64,000 nucleotides of DNA from Warburgia ugandensis (Eukaryota; Streptophyta; Magnoliopsida; Canellales; Canellaceae): NCBI GenBank assembly GCA_035236585.1, contig CP141130.1, positions 78,935,944 through 78,999,943 on the forward strand, written 5' to 3'. Made by a program: the position numbers and the translations under genes. Shown in pieces: positions 13,401-26,260 of this stretch (position 1 is the stretch's first letter; each line of letters begins with the position of its first letter). The notes beneath the pieces are model-generated. The model did not search any database, was not told where the DNA came from, and was given only the letters and a program-made list of their open reading frames with translations.

Positions 13401-16400
13401 TTATAAGCAGTTACTAAGCAGTAGTATTTTTGTCTGCTTGGTTAACTGGGAGCCTATCTTACTATGTACTAGCGTAGTTCTCAAATCCATCTAGGAGGCC
13501 TTTTGCATTTTGGCTACTAGGATGGAACATTTTGATGTATTGGCTGTTCCGGCATTTTGTTCTGGATAAATTTTCCCACAAAAAATGTAAGGAAACTGAA
13601 AATTGTTGAATACAGGGTGTGAACATCACTTTTATTGTGTACAAGTTATAGAGAATATGCTCCTCTACAATGGAAGGGGCAAAACATCTTATGTTTAAAA
13701 GACCAGCATGAAGGTCAAAGAAAGAGGATTATGTGGGTTTTTCTGGTGCAAATATTGTGAAAAAGAGAGAAAACTGGAATGGGGACTTTCTAATGCACTT
13801 TGTTGAGTGAAGTATTTCGCCAATTGTCTTCCGGAATGGAGTGGAGCAGAATTGACATCTATGCATATTAGTCATACATAATCTTCAGAAGGAATAAATT
13901 CTAAATTTTTGTCTGTTCTTTTTTCACATTCTATCAGCTAAAAGTTTTGTGTAGAACGAGATGAACTTTTTATTTCTTACATATTTGTTTTATCTTCTAT
14001 TTGATTATAGTCTTTCTAAACCGGCATGTGGTACCATTCACCCCATACCTTCTATGGTGCTTTTCACATTGGCTTCCAGCTCTGGAACTATGATATTTCT
14101 GTCCTAAAGACTTGCATCTGTATCAACTGCATTTGCTGCTCCTATATTCGTCCGTTCATATCCTATTAATCAAATCATTTTAACATTTAACATGTTCATT
14201 TTTTTTATTCTTAGGAATCAACTGATTGTTTTGCTATGGGTGATTTCATTTTCTTCTTAGTTGCAGTTGATTTTAATAGTGTTCTCATACTTGGTTTTTT
14301 CTTTTATCATAACAGATGTGAAGTTTTATGTGATGCATCTTTTGACTATGTTCTAGAGAGTGTATGCCTTCTGTTTCTTGCATCTGCTACTAGCTATTTT
14401 GAGTGGTTACAGTCACATCTTCCATTGATCCCATAAATTGGCTAGTATTAGGTATCTGAAAAGAAGTTCAGTGAATCGTTCGAGTGTAATTTCATAATTT
14501 TGTTGGATGAGCATCTCTACTATATGACGTAATACAGCATACTTCATCTTCGGCTTCTAATTACTGATGGCCTTAACTTCATTATGATCCTAGAGAATTT
14601 TAAATGCTAAAGAGATATTCTTTCAGTTGTTGGCATAAAATTCATGTCCACTAGCTTTCCACTTTGATTTGGTGCTTAACTTACTTTAAAGTCTAGATTT
14701 AAACATAAGTAGTTTACTGTGTTGTTGTGGACCTCATGATCACTACATGGAGATATATTGTACATAGTTTTGTAACTGACGGTGTCCATTTTACATTAAT
14801 TCATTCTAAAAGTTATACTTATACCTGTACATAGCTTGATTCACTTGAATCACTTGTGTAGTTTCACAATTTAATATCTGTATGTAACTTCAAAATTAAT
14901 AAATATATAATTCAAATGTTACTTCTCTTAATATCAGAAATATTATGGTTGTTCTATAGAACTATGTGATTGTTATGATATAAGTGATAACACCATCATA
15001 AAATAACATTTGTATGGTCCTTTTACTTCAATGCTTAGGCATCTTGTTTGACAAAAATATGAAAAATAGAAAAGCATTGGCATTTTATCAATCTTTGACA
15101 ATGCAAATTCTATATATGAGCTTGCTGTTCGAGTGATTGAATCTTGTTGGAGATGGAAGGCTTCTTGACTGGGGCCATCAGATGTCCATTAGAGACTAGA
15201 GGAGTGTGGTTATAATTTGAAAATGGTTATTGTCATGTTCTTTAAGTTTAAGTCTGTAAGGGGCAGGGCATGTTTTGATTTAAGTTGTATACGTTTTACT
15301 TTTAAGCTGTGGGCCATATTTGAGTGTAAGGTTAGTCTCTTATGTGTTTTATTCATGTTTTCTTTAGCCAATAAGTGGTGGCCCAGGATAGGGTCAGGAT
15401 AAAAGAATCTTTGGGTTTGATTTTTTTAAGAACTAAGTGAGCCTTATATGGTTTGGAAGGCCTCTTTCTTTAAAGGATGCATGTTTCTCTACAATGCTCG
15501 GTTATGAGAATGAATGACTGGAAGTGGATTTGGCTTTTGCGGAGAGAGACTAACAAAATTTTCTTGACATGACTTCAAAAACCCCCCTTGATGAGACAAG
15601 TGTTCTTTGGTGTGGCTCCAAAGAGAAAGGTTGAGAGATCCAATCTTGCCCTAAATCCCATTGTTGTGACTGCCATAGTGATCTTCAAGTGATTGACGTG
15701 TCTTTTTATTGGCTGAAAGACATCCTATAGGTATTATTCCTGTAGTTCTATCTTTATTTTCTTTGTTTATGTATTGTTTCCTATCAATGTCAGTTTCTCT
15801 TAGTTTTTAGTTATATTAGTCTATTGTCTCTTCTTGGTGACTTTCTTTCATCAAGTCTAAGAAGAATTCTTATCCTGCATCTTTTTCTTTAATTGTGATC
15901 ACTGTTGGAATGTTTGATTTTTCTAAATTCTTAGTTCTTTTGTTGGCTGTTAATTGATCTTGGATCTTGGATTTATCTGTGGTTAATGAATGAAACAAAA
16001 AATTCCTATCCGTGAATTCATTGTTAGACATCACCAAAAACTCAGTTCATAACTAGGAGTACTTATGGGACTCTTGGACTAATTTTCCTTAGTGTTATTC
16101 CATCTGTTTGATTTCTTCTTCATAATGTGCTAGTCGAAGTCCCCCTTCTTCCACGTTATGGTTGTTGAATTTCCTTTCTAATCATTCGATTCTGAACAGT
16201 CCTCACTAGTTAGTTGCTTCCATGTCCTTTTAAATTTCACTATTAAAAGACGCACAGAGTTACACTAATTATCTTGGTATCAAACTTATAAGTCATATCT
16301 TGAAACTATAGGAGAGAGTGATTGAGAATAGGCTCTAACATGGGATGAGTGTGTCGAAAAACCAGTTTGGATTCATACCTAGGAGGTCTACTATGGAAGT

Positions 16401-19400
16401 TGTTTTCCTAATTTTACAATTAATACAGAAATATATGGAGCAGAGGAAGGACCTTCACATGGTCTTTATTAACATAGAAAAAGCTTGTGATAGGGCTGTT
16501 AGAGAGTTAATATGTTGGGTGTTGAGTGGGAAAGGGGTTTCAGGGGGTATATAGACATAATTAAGGATATGTATAAAGGAGCAGTAACAAATGTTAGGAC
16601 CACTAGCGAAGAGACTAATTATTTTCCTATCACTACAAGATTGCACTGAGGATCGGCTACCTTTTCACGTTGGATGGATGAGTTAACAAAACATCTGCAC
16701 AAGGAGATTCCATGGTGCATGTTATTTGCAAATGATATAATTTTGATTGATAAGACAAGGGAGGGCATAAACACAAAGCTAGAGTTGTGGAGAGAAGCTA
16801 TAGATTCTAAAGGATTTAAAACTAGCCGAACTAATGAGTGTATGGAATTCAATTTTATTAAGGAGGGGGGTGGGATTGAAGCACCAGTAAAGATTGTTAA
16901 CCATGAAGTACCCCCAAAAAGACCACTTTCAACATTTGTGACCTATAATTCATGAGAGCAGAGAGATTGAGAGGGATGTTATCCATAGAATCCAAGTGGG
17001 TTGGAACAAATGGAGATGTACTTTTGGAGTTTTGTGTGATGGGCTGGTTATATTCAAACTGAGAAGAAAATTCTATAGGATGGTTGCAAAGCTTGCCATA
17101 CTCTATGGATCAGATTGTTGGGCAATTAAGGAACAACATGTATATAGGATGAGCGTAGCCGAAATAAGGATATTAAGATGGATGAGTGTCAAGACAAGAA
17201 AGGATAGAATTGGAAATGAGAATATTAGAGGAAACTTAGGAATAGCACCAATAGGAATAAGTTGATACAAGTCGAAGGCTTTAAAAGAGCAAGGGGAAGG
17301 CCCAAAAGAATGTGGATAGAAGTGGTGGGAAAATATTTTAAAAACTTTTGGATGAAATGAAACCATAACACCTAATACAGGGAAATGGCGGAGCAAGATT
17401 CGCGTGGCCAACCCCTAATTGGGATAAAGCCTAGATGACGATGAGTCTTGCTTGGTGTTTTCTAAGTTCGGATGGGTACATGAGCTTTGGGTCTATTTAC
17501 TTCTCTTAGCAGAAGATACTTCACAGAAATGTTGACTGAATGGCATAGAAGGCAATGCACTTGTGCTTCTTGACAAACCAAGACAAGAACCGAAAAATTG
17601 GTCATATCTTCATGGCAAAAAGGTCAGCATTGATCAAATAAGCACGAGTAGTACCATTTCTTGCCTTCGACGGATGAAAAATTTTCAAGCAAGGGAGAAT
17701 GACAGAGATCATCATCATTCCCGTTAGATACTAGTAAGGGTGTAGTTATTATTTGAAAAGGCTCATGTTATGTTTCTTTTAATTCAGCAGGGGTGGGCCA
17801 TGTTATACTTTAAGTTGTTAGTGTTTTAATTCTAAGTTTGGTGCCATATTTTAGTGCTTCAGTGCTTTGTGATGTGTTTTTTTAGTTGTGGTTTTTCTGA
17901 TTTTGGGCTGTATCTAGGTCTGATTTGGGGTAAAAATTGTTATATTGAGTTTTTCTTAGGAATTATGTAACAATTGTTACAGTTGGACGCCTCTTTGGTC
18001 TATGAAAGATGAAGTTTTTCTTTATTGAGATTAGTTTTGAGAATGAATGATAGAGGTTTGGCTTTGCTGTTTACTGATGCATGTGTCTTATGCTTTCCTT
18101 AGGACTTCAAGAATATCTTGATAATGATTCAAGAGTCATGTAATTCTGTTGGTGAGACTCCATTTTTGGTGATGAAGCTAGTTGGTGAGGCTTCAACTTT
18201 TTTCTTCACAACATATAGGACTCCTATATTTAACCTATTTCTCTCTCCATCGTTCTTTTCTTTTAGTCTTTCATTTGTTTCTTTAAAATGTCTCCAGTAA
18301 AATGGAAAAGAATCTTATAACCAATTTTTTGTTTCCTCCATTCATCATTCACATTTTGCACCCAGTTTCTTTTTGAGAAGAAACCTAACAAATAAAGTAA
18401 AGATAGCTATATTGGAATTGCACATGTAGGATGTCTTGAAGCCAATGAATAGCTAATGAATTCACTCTAATGGGGTTTAGGGCAGATTGGATCTTCCAAC
18501 CCTGTTTCTCTTTGGAGTCACTCATAAGAACTCTTGAAATCTCATTGAGAAGTTCTTGAAGTTGCATAAAAAATTATGCCTCTAAGCCAAAGCCACTTTT
18601 ATTCATCCATTCTGAAAACTTATTTCGATAGAAAAAAGTATGCCTTTTATAGACAAAGGGAGCATCCAACCCTAATAGGGGTTTCCTAAATCTTTAGAGA
18701 AGTCAAGATAAAAATCTTCTACCCCTTAAATACCCTAAATCTGGCCCAACTTTGGTTAAAGAAACCATAGTTGTAGAAGTTGCTATTTTTTCAAGACCAT
18801 TGTAAAAATTCTTGACATTTTCATCTACCATTTTATACTTAAAAAATCACAAATTTTAAATGGTTCTGACTTCTTGAATGGGTGCTGATTTTTTTGAATA
18901 ATTCATGACTTTGGAAGAAGCCATTGGCTTCTACTAATGTTAGCTGCTTCTTTTTTTCTTAGTCAAACATATAAATTTGTGGCAATATGGTTAAAGGCTG
19001 CAATGTTTTGTGTTTTTCTTTGGAAAGAAAGAAAATCTGGCTTTTTTTCCTACCTTATACGAAAATGTCTGTGAGTGAATTGCAGCTATTGTTTCCTTTT
19101 TATATTTGTGTTTACATTAACTAGGTTAGATATTTACTTTCTGAATAGAGAATCAGTGACAACAGGTTATGTAAGTATGATGTGCCTTACTACTCATGAC
19201 ACATGAATGGTGGATATTCTTTGTTTGCTGACCTACATTTTAATTACTCATTAACTTCATAGGCATCTCCATCTTAGATGCTGAATTATCGTGTCCACAA
19301 GTACAGCTGTACAACTTTACATTGCTATGCATGTAAGTGCTGCAAAAAAACTCTAGCATCTGACATCTTAGGGCCTATTGTTGAAGGATAACGTGATCGT

Positions 19401-22400
19401 TACCTCCTATTTCATAAATTACCTTCTGAACTTTTCCTGACACTTTCCCCATCTAATCTCTAATTTTGTAAGTTTTTGGATTTTGCCTAGCGAAAATTTT
19501 CCTGAATCTGAACATTCTAACTACGAAGATGAAATGACTAAAACACTAAAATTTCAGCTTGCAACTTAAAATTTAAACACCAAGATCTTAAAGCTTAAAT
19601 GACCCCCCTATTTTTGGTGTCAACTTTGAAACATAACATGACTCATTTGTAAGGATAACCATATTCCACGCGTCACCATGAAAAAAGGAAAATAATCTCA
19701 TTTATCATTCTATGTTTTCCGATCATCCATGTTTTACGTCCTTTTTGTTTGAATCCCTTGTTAGTTCTCCACATGTTTGGTTTTTTTGTGATAAATCCTA
19801 ATCTCGCCCATTATTTCTGTTGCTACGTCTTGGTTTATTCCTTGTTCTTTAGAAAACAGTTCTGCAAAAGTTTCGACATTTTACTGCCTGTTATATGTTA
19901 GTTTTCTTTGTTTTGTCTTATATCACATCCTAGAAATGATTGAGGATGATTTCTGTAAAGCAAGCGGATGATCCTTCACTAACTAGGGTTTTATAGAAGA
20001 TATCATTTGAATCGTCAACGACTAAGGGGTAAAGCTTATTACAATAGTTGGTGACAAGAGGGCTTTCCAACAAATTGAATGTGGAAGGGTAGGTACGAGG
20101 AGAAATGGGAGATTTTGGTTCATGGACAGTCAGTGATTGATACAGTTGAGAGCAAATGAGGGGAATGCAAAAAAAAAATAAATTACTTTGGAATGTGAAT
20201 AATAAGAATTGAGGTTGGTGGTATATTGGAAAAAATAGTGGTAATGAAGTTCTGGTGGGTAGAATATTGAATGTGAGGCTTCTAATTGTGATGGGTAGAA
20301 AACTTGGTTATGATATAGCAGGTATAAAATTAAAGCTATTTTGACTGCTCTAATTGACTTTTAGGGGAACCAAATCCAAAGGGACCAATTGTAGGGGAAG
20401 TTATGTACCTTGTTGGTTGGTTGGGAGGGGAGTACTGAGGAAAATTTTAATATGATCGTGAGAACATGTTTCTTCTATTGGAATATCGCATTGCAAAGAG
20501 GTGGCAACAAGATGAGCCATCCAGAGGTAAAGGAGAACATAATGGAGCATAGCTACAACAAGCACCATGTTAGTGTCTACAACCTCGTTATAGTATTTAG
20601 TGTGAACAAGGTAAGGCTGCCTACTATAGGCCCTTGTGGTCTGCCCCTTCCCCGGACCCCGCATAGTCGGTAGCTTCGTGCATAGGGGCTTCCCTTTTAA
20701 GGGACAGGAGAGTTTGAATCAGTCACAAGGATGGGATTCTTGGTTTTTGGCTTAGAAGTTGGGGGAGGGACTTCAAACCCGGGGGGAAGTATAATCTTAG
20801 AATGTGACTCAGAAACTGAGAGTATTTGAGTGCAATCTGAACAAGGAAATTTGACACGAAACTTTTGGGATTTTTATGAATTTTATTGAAGTATGGATTC
20901 CAACAGTAAGAGTTGATCATCCAATAAACTTCAGAATGCCAAACGTCTACGTGCTTTTGCTATTTTGATTAAGACTTAATGCATGCAAGGTTAATCCGAC
21001 AATGTTCCAAGTATTTATAGAAGTTAATTTGGGAATTTGCAATTTGTTTTTAACATAACGGGATGTTCTTTATGCAATGAACTGAGATTGTTAATTGCTA
21101 TATGATCATAGATGGATCATATGCACCAATATAGAGAATGCTTGGTGTCAATTATTATCATGGCCTGGGAGTAAAAGGGGCAATATCGGAAGGATTGGAG
21201 CACATTGGGGTGCTGAGTTAATTCATTTCTGTTGATTCTTCTTCTTAATATTTTCTATATTTCAGTTATTGCGGAATCCTTGAATAGTTTGTCACCTGAC
21301 TAATGGGCTTCAATCTGATCAAGGTGATATATGGTTTCATGATTTTCCCATCAGAGATTATTTCAGAATTAATGATGTGATTGAAGATCGAACTGTTTCA
21401 TTCGCACTTGATTTTTAAATGTTTTGAGTATTGGCTAACATTATCATACTTATGCACATTTTGCCTCGAGTCCGAGTGCCATTTTTGGTGGAAAACACTT
21501 TTGAGTAACTTTGTAGTTCTGCATACTTTGTCTGAGATATGAAGATGCCAGTGCTGCTTAACGGATAATACATGGATCCTTCTGGGTAAGCCTCTTTAAC
21601 TAACCTTTACTTCTATATGAATTGTGATATGGCTCATTGTATGGGAAGCTAGTATCTGTTCTTGCTCTTGGATTTTGGACGGTGACTCTATGTATTGGAG
21701 CTTTCTGTAGCCATGTCTATATCAGGTGTTTATTATTATTATCATCATCATCTTTCAGCTTTCCTTCTAATGGGAAGGTCAGCAACTTGTATCTTCTCTC
21801 TGTTTATATCTGGGCCTGTTTTGATTCTGGATTCAAAGACCAGTACATTGACTGTAGATCTTTGTTTGTCGAACACTTGAATGCAGCAAAATAATGGATC
21901 ACATAGTAATAGGCGTAGCTAGAATTACAATTAAGTATTGGTATTCACTTTCATTTGAAATTTAGGCCCTGCTTAAGGTATATGTTAATCCTTCTTCATA
22001 TTGGGAACTTTTTCATGGCATCCTTTTGTACATGAAAATACCTTGCATGTGAATGACCAAATTTTAACACTTTTAAGTGTCATTTCCTGTCTGCCATACA
22101 GGTGGCATGTTGTAGCTATGTTATCTGGTTGCAATTTTTGTGTTTGTCCTTCCACCATACTGGATTGTTATCCTAAATGCTCAAATAATAAAGGTTGCTT
22201 TGCTAGGTTTCCCGGCTATTGTTTGTTTTGGGCACTAATCAAGGGTTGGGAATTATCAGTTTGGTGTGAGACATTCACAAATAGTTGCTTGTGGGTGACA
22301 GGAAGAATGGCCCTTCTTATACTAAGATATGTGGCATATTATACACAACACAGAGGGAGGGAGGGTAGTCCACCTGTTTTCTTCCAACCTTACATATTTT

Positions 22401-23900
22401 TCTTTAATCGTCCCATTTCTCTCCCAACACACTCTCTCTCTCTTACAAATAATTTCCAGGGAATCTTACCTTTTCACAACAATTCAGATGTGAAGGTAGG
22501 AAAAGAGTTTCAAAGAAGGGGAAAAATGAGGGATACATATATTGTTTCCCTGTATACGTTGCTCTCTTTCAATTTAGTTTTTTATGTAAAAATCATATGT
22601 GAAGGGGAGCCTTGGCGCAACGGTAAAAGTTATCGTCGTGTGACCTTGAGGTCACGGTTTCAAAGCATGGAAACAGCCTCTGGCAAAATGCAAGGTAAGG
22701 CTGTGTACTTTAGGCCCTTGTGGTCCACCCCTTCCCCGGACCCCGCATAGGCGGGAGCTTCGTACGCCGGGGCTGCCCTTTATGTAAAAATCATATGTAG
22801 ATTGGAATTGGAGTGCAGGAAATTAATAGGAAAATAACCACTGAACTACCTTGCAATGGTATTTTCTTGTCTGTTCTTTGAGTTGCTTTTCTACACATTC
22901 CTAGCACAAGGAGCAGTATTATATTTATATGCCGTCCTGTATGCTTAGATGCATAAACATTAATGTAGCATGCACACGGATCGTATGCAGGTCTATAACC
23001 TGATTCATTTTGACAAATTTTTTAGTTGAAGCTGTTTAGTCATTAATCTGGATTATGGGTTTCTTTCTCGATCTCGAATTCAGACCAGAGACAGAAGACG
23101 AAAGGATGCTGAAAGAAGAGATAGAACAGCTAAAGAAGGACTTGGCGAATCAAGTTGAGGTCAATGCAAATGGTCAAGCTGCACCAGGACCTGCTGGAGA
23201 GAGCATCAGTCTGCACGAGCAGTTACTTCGTAGAGAAAGGAACCTGGAGCTGCTGATACGTGAGTTGGATGACAAAGTTCGCTTTGGCCAAAGAGCAAGT
23301 GATAGGCCAGGTTCTGGGGCAGGTAGAGTATATGGTTTTCCCGAGAGGCCACCTTCGCAGTCTGGAAGGTCAGAGGAGTCCAGAAATACAGAATTCATGG
23401 ACAGACCTCGATCCCGTGGAGCAGAAATATGGACCAGATCTGCAGATGACAGAAGACAATTTCAAGGGAGCAGGGAAAGAGGATTTCTCAACAGGGACCC
23501 ACAAAGGTGTGTCACTACTTAGAAGTTTCTGCATGCTGCTATGTTTTTATCCATTATCGTAGACCCTCTACATGTCTCACTAAATGCAGATATACGCATA
23601 TATCTATAGGTAGTATTATACTATATAAAGTGGAAATCTGTTCCAGATGACATGAATATGATTGATTTTGGACGTTTAGCAGTGCCCTTCTTTTAGCAAT
23701 GACACTCAATTGAATCCATTCTTTTGGTGGTTAATGGCTTTTTGAGATTGGTAACAGCCTTAACCAGCTAGTACTGTATGAGTAGCATCATTTTCAGAGC
23801 AACAGAGGGTATCTTGAGTGGTTTTATCTGCTTGAAGATGGTCCTAAAGGTGATGGCATTTTGTTATTTATGCAGGTCCAGTTCCAGGGAAAGATGGTGA
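10493..23900 (+). CDS. eIF4B: Plant translation initiation factor eIF4B, 3 exons, 530 aa
   Basis: Exons are 10493-11637, 23084-23506 and 23876-23900. Donors are AG|GTTTAG and AG|GTGTGT, acceptors TTCAG and TGCAG, and both split Arg codons rejoin in frame. The product opens MSKSLGKIGAWAAEAE, is rich in Gly, Arg and Ser, and ends SSSRERW. It has two SRADEVDNW repeats (aa 167-213), two PFGxA(R/K)PRE...EKGxDW(R/K)K modules (from about aa 279 and 349), SAHSSRP repeats between them, and a charged helical segment rich in Glu and Lys at the start of exon 2. In the family, plant eIF4B is cytoplasmic, binds RNA, and supports eIF4A/eIF4F unwinding of mRNA leaders; about 530 aa is the usual size. I chose the ATG at 10493 because the in-frame extension upstream starts only with TTG. 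Reading through the first donor adds only about 12 residues before a stop. Recognition is by family resemblance. Confidence 0.95.
15186..15650 (+). repeat. Dispersed repeat of unknown class, copy 1
   Basis: It shares ordered phrases with 17725-18115 and 58490-58890: a 'gggccatattt' motif, 'gttggaaggcctcttt'-type wording, 'gagaatgaatga', then 'gaagtggatttggctttt'. No coding domain is seen. The layout resembles the end of a copia-type LTR, but I cannot define termini. Confidence 0.55.
16255..17445 (+). mobile_element. 5'-truncated RTE-type LINE (reverse transcriptase remnant)
   Basis: Three broken frames read in order as a non-LTR reverse transcriptase: about 16264-16554 (KNQFGFIPRRST, then DLHMVFINIEKACDR), 16674-16860 (PWCMLFANDIILID, with the FADD-type box altered to FAND, then WREAIDSKGFKTSRT) and 16996-17265 (FYRMVAKLAILYGSDCW, then VAEIRILRWMSVKTRKDRIGN). 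Stops and frameshifts between them show it is dead. The endonuclease domain is absent upstream, as expected from 5' truncation during target-primed reverse transcription. The 3' end (ACCCCTAATTGGGATAAAGC, then GATGACGATGA) resembles the short-repeat tails of plant RTE elements. It is in the sense orientation within eIF4B intron 1. Confidence 0.88.
17725..18115 (+). repeat. Dispersed repeat of unknown class, copy 2
   Basis: A diverged copy of the 15186-15650 repeat in the same orientation ('gtgccatattttagtg', 'ttggacgcctctttgg', 'gagaatgaatgatag'). With copy 1 it brackets the LINE fragment, though a third copy near 58.5 kb shows the family also occurs alone. Confidence 0.5.
20608..20700 (+). 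mobile_element. Au-type SINE, 3' fragment
   Basis: It matches the downstream half of the SINE at 22601-22779: AAGGTAAGGCTG, GGCCCTTGTGGTC, CCCCTTCCCCGGACCCCGCA. The tRNA-related 5' half with the A and B boxes is missing. Confidence 0.85.
22601..22779 (+). mobile_element. Near full-length Au-type SINE with target-site duplications
   Basis: A tRNA-derived SINE: A box TGGCGCAACGG (22613-22623), B-box-like GGTTTCAAAGC (22656-22666), then the family body with GGCCCTTGTGGTCC and CCCTTCCCCGGACCCCGCAT and a short T-rich tail. The flanking copies of TTATGTAAAAATCATATGT at 22582-22600 and 22780-22798 are identical over 19 bp, so the insertion is clean and probably recent. It lies in sense orientation in eIF4B intron 1. 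The B box departs from GGTTCGANNC, so it is not a functional tRNA. Confidence 0.95.
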
Positions 23901-26260
23901 AGCTGTTGGTGTGGATTCTTTGGGTTTTTTACACCAAAACAGAATAATGCTAAAGTTTTTTCATTTCCCCCCCTTTTATTTTCATCTTGTACTTTGGAGA
24001 AGTAGTGGCGAGTTATCTTGGATACCCGAAAACCCTCGCCTAATTTATTGCTACCTTGATACAGTGTAAAATTGCAATTTTGCCATGTCAGGGCAAGCAG
24101 CCTTTCGGTTGTAGTATTGTTCTTGACTCACTCGCGGAAATTTCAATTGACTTGATCTGGGCATGTTCTATTTTGCAATGCAATCGTTCTCGTAACTACA
24201 CATCTAATTCATATTAGCCTAAGCGGATTGAGACATATCTTTCATGTATGATCCGAGGCAGGAACTTTCTATTGTTTGTTTGCAAGTTTGATTTCAATAC
24301 TGACATGGAAACGATTGCCCAGGATGACCATGGATCCTCATTAAGCTCATGTTTCCTGTTAGTATGCAGCATGAGATGGCCTCCTGTCTGTCTAAATGTA
24401 GCATGCTAGAAACTAAGACTTGAGAATACGAGTCCAAGCGGATGAGAACTGATGGATTAAGATGCTTATATTCACCATTGTGACCTCCATTCTCTAGATT
24501 ACCAGCTTAGCTTGTGACTGGTTGGTGATTATCTCACGTGCTATTTAGCAGCCTTAAAAACATTGCCAATTGGTTGAGAACAACCCCCATGTCTACACCA
24601 TCCATGGATAATAGTGTGGACTACAATAAATGGTCAAGCATCTTACCCCATCAGTTCCATAGTTTACTACAATAGCAAGAATAACCCCTAAGTAGAGTTT
24701 TTGAGTTTTTAGATTACGGTCCAAAAAGATGGTGATAGATGTGAGATCCATATCATTCACTTTCCATACACAGCTCAAAAAAGGTCAAGCACAAAAAATT
24801 TCTAACTACAGTTACATTACGGTGCACCCAAAAGATGAACGGTTCTTCACGTTGGGCCCAAACTATGGATGGGTTGTAGGATAAAAGCACTTCAACTAAG
24901 AATTAATGCAAATGTTAATCAAATATCGTCATTAGAGTAGAAATGATAACGAGTTATCATAACGAGATTGTAGTAATGAGTTCTGAAGACATCCAAAGAC
25001 CAAGCAATTAGATTAATAGGTTGGATCATCCAAAGGTCGGGGGCCCATCAAAGAAAGAAGCATTAACGTTTATTACGTAGAGCACATCAATTATCTTTCG
25101 CACTGACATGAACTAGTGATTTTTGGATGAGTCTCATATATTAACATAATAATTCTGAATCCACTATTTATCCATCCACACTATTGATCTTGGAGGCGTG
25201 GACGGTGTAGTTTAGTTATAGGGCATTTCTGTTACATGTTTTGCTGGCTATGCTTTAATATTCTTGTCAGTTGCACATATGCGCTCCCAATTTCTGCTTA
25301 TTGGGAACCTTTCTTATCATAATTATCAGGCATGAAAAAATAATCTGGATTTAAGAGGTTAATTTTGTCACCATCTCTTACCGGGAAGGGAAAAATAGCA
25401 ACTAACATGGGGTTAGTCCAGCAACATTTTAGTTGATTTACGAGGGGTTTGAGCTGCTGTTCTCTTAACTTGATAAATCTTGGTAGCATAGGAAGAGTTT
25501 ATCAAATTTTCTTAGAAATTTAGCCAACTCGGTGTTAGTCCAGTACGATTTTAGTCAATTATCTTGCTGACTTAAGTTAGTCCAGCAAGAGTTTAGAAGA
25601 TTTTGTAAGAACTCTACCTTACTCTTCATTAGTTGACTAATTCTTGGCCAAACTAGATTTTGATGGAGTTTTAGTTGTGGAGTTTGTTATGTAAAGTGAA
25701 TTAAAAACTTAACTTCACCAGAAAACAACTCCCTCTTGTTTTTTGGTAGAGTTCACTTTTAGTTAAAAAATAGGCAGTGCACTTATTAACGTCAATTTTA
25801 CAACTAAAAAGAAGAGTGCTTGCATTGATCCATGCATGAGATTTTAGGTAAATGTACCATCTAGCCTATGGCTAATATTATGAATGGTCTAGATCTTTCA
25901 AAGTATGGGCCATTTGGAGAAAAATCTATTCGCAGCATGTGGTCATTTCATGCTCTTGAGATTTGAGAGAATTGAAAATCTCAATTGGGGTGACATCAAT
26001 GAGTGTTTTAAAACTTTTTCAAAGCCGAAAGGGAACAAAAAGGAGGGGCCTAGCAAGACTTCCTTTTATTTAGTATTTTTCCAAGTCTGGGTCTCTGTGA
26101 AGTTTTGTCTTTTTAAGAATGCAAGTTAGCTTAGGATTTTTTAGTCATCTATTTGGATCCACTCTAAGACTTTCTTCATTTAGGAGTTCACAGAGTTTAG
26201 GCTTCCATAGGGCCCAATCAAGGCCATTATCCATTTAGGAGTTTTCCAAAGGGTCCTTAG
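23901..26260. other. eIF4B 3' region and intergenic DNA
   Basis: The first few hundred bases should be the eIF4B 3' untranslated region. No clear AATAAA is decisive. The rest holds no gene I can support. A phrase like 'ttagtccagcaa' recurs loosely around 25410-25590, without a clean repeat unit. Confidence 0.45.

Larger units (their letters stand above)
11638..23083 (+). other. eIF4B intron 1 (11.4 kb)
   Basis: The flanking exons join in frame at a split Arg codon, so no exon is missing. The intron holds a LINE fragment (16255-17445), two copies of a dispersed repeat (15186-15650 and 17725-18115), a SINE 3' fragment (20608-20700) and an almost intact SINE (22601-22779). The rest is T-rich unique-looking DNA. 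The 249-codon frame at 22001-22750 crosses the SINE and is a chance ORF. Confidence 0.85.

Noticed and set aside
22601-22670. tRNA gene suggested by A and B boxes
   Set aside because: The cloverleaf is not complete, the B box is altered, and the block continues into the SINE body with target duplications.
22001-22750. 249-codon open frame in the eIF4B intron
   Set aside because: It runs through the SINE, has no family motif and lies within an intron whose flanking exons already join in frame. A chance ORF.
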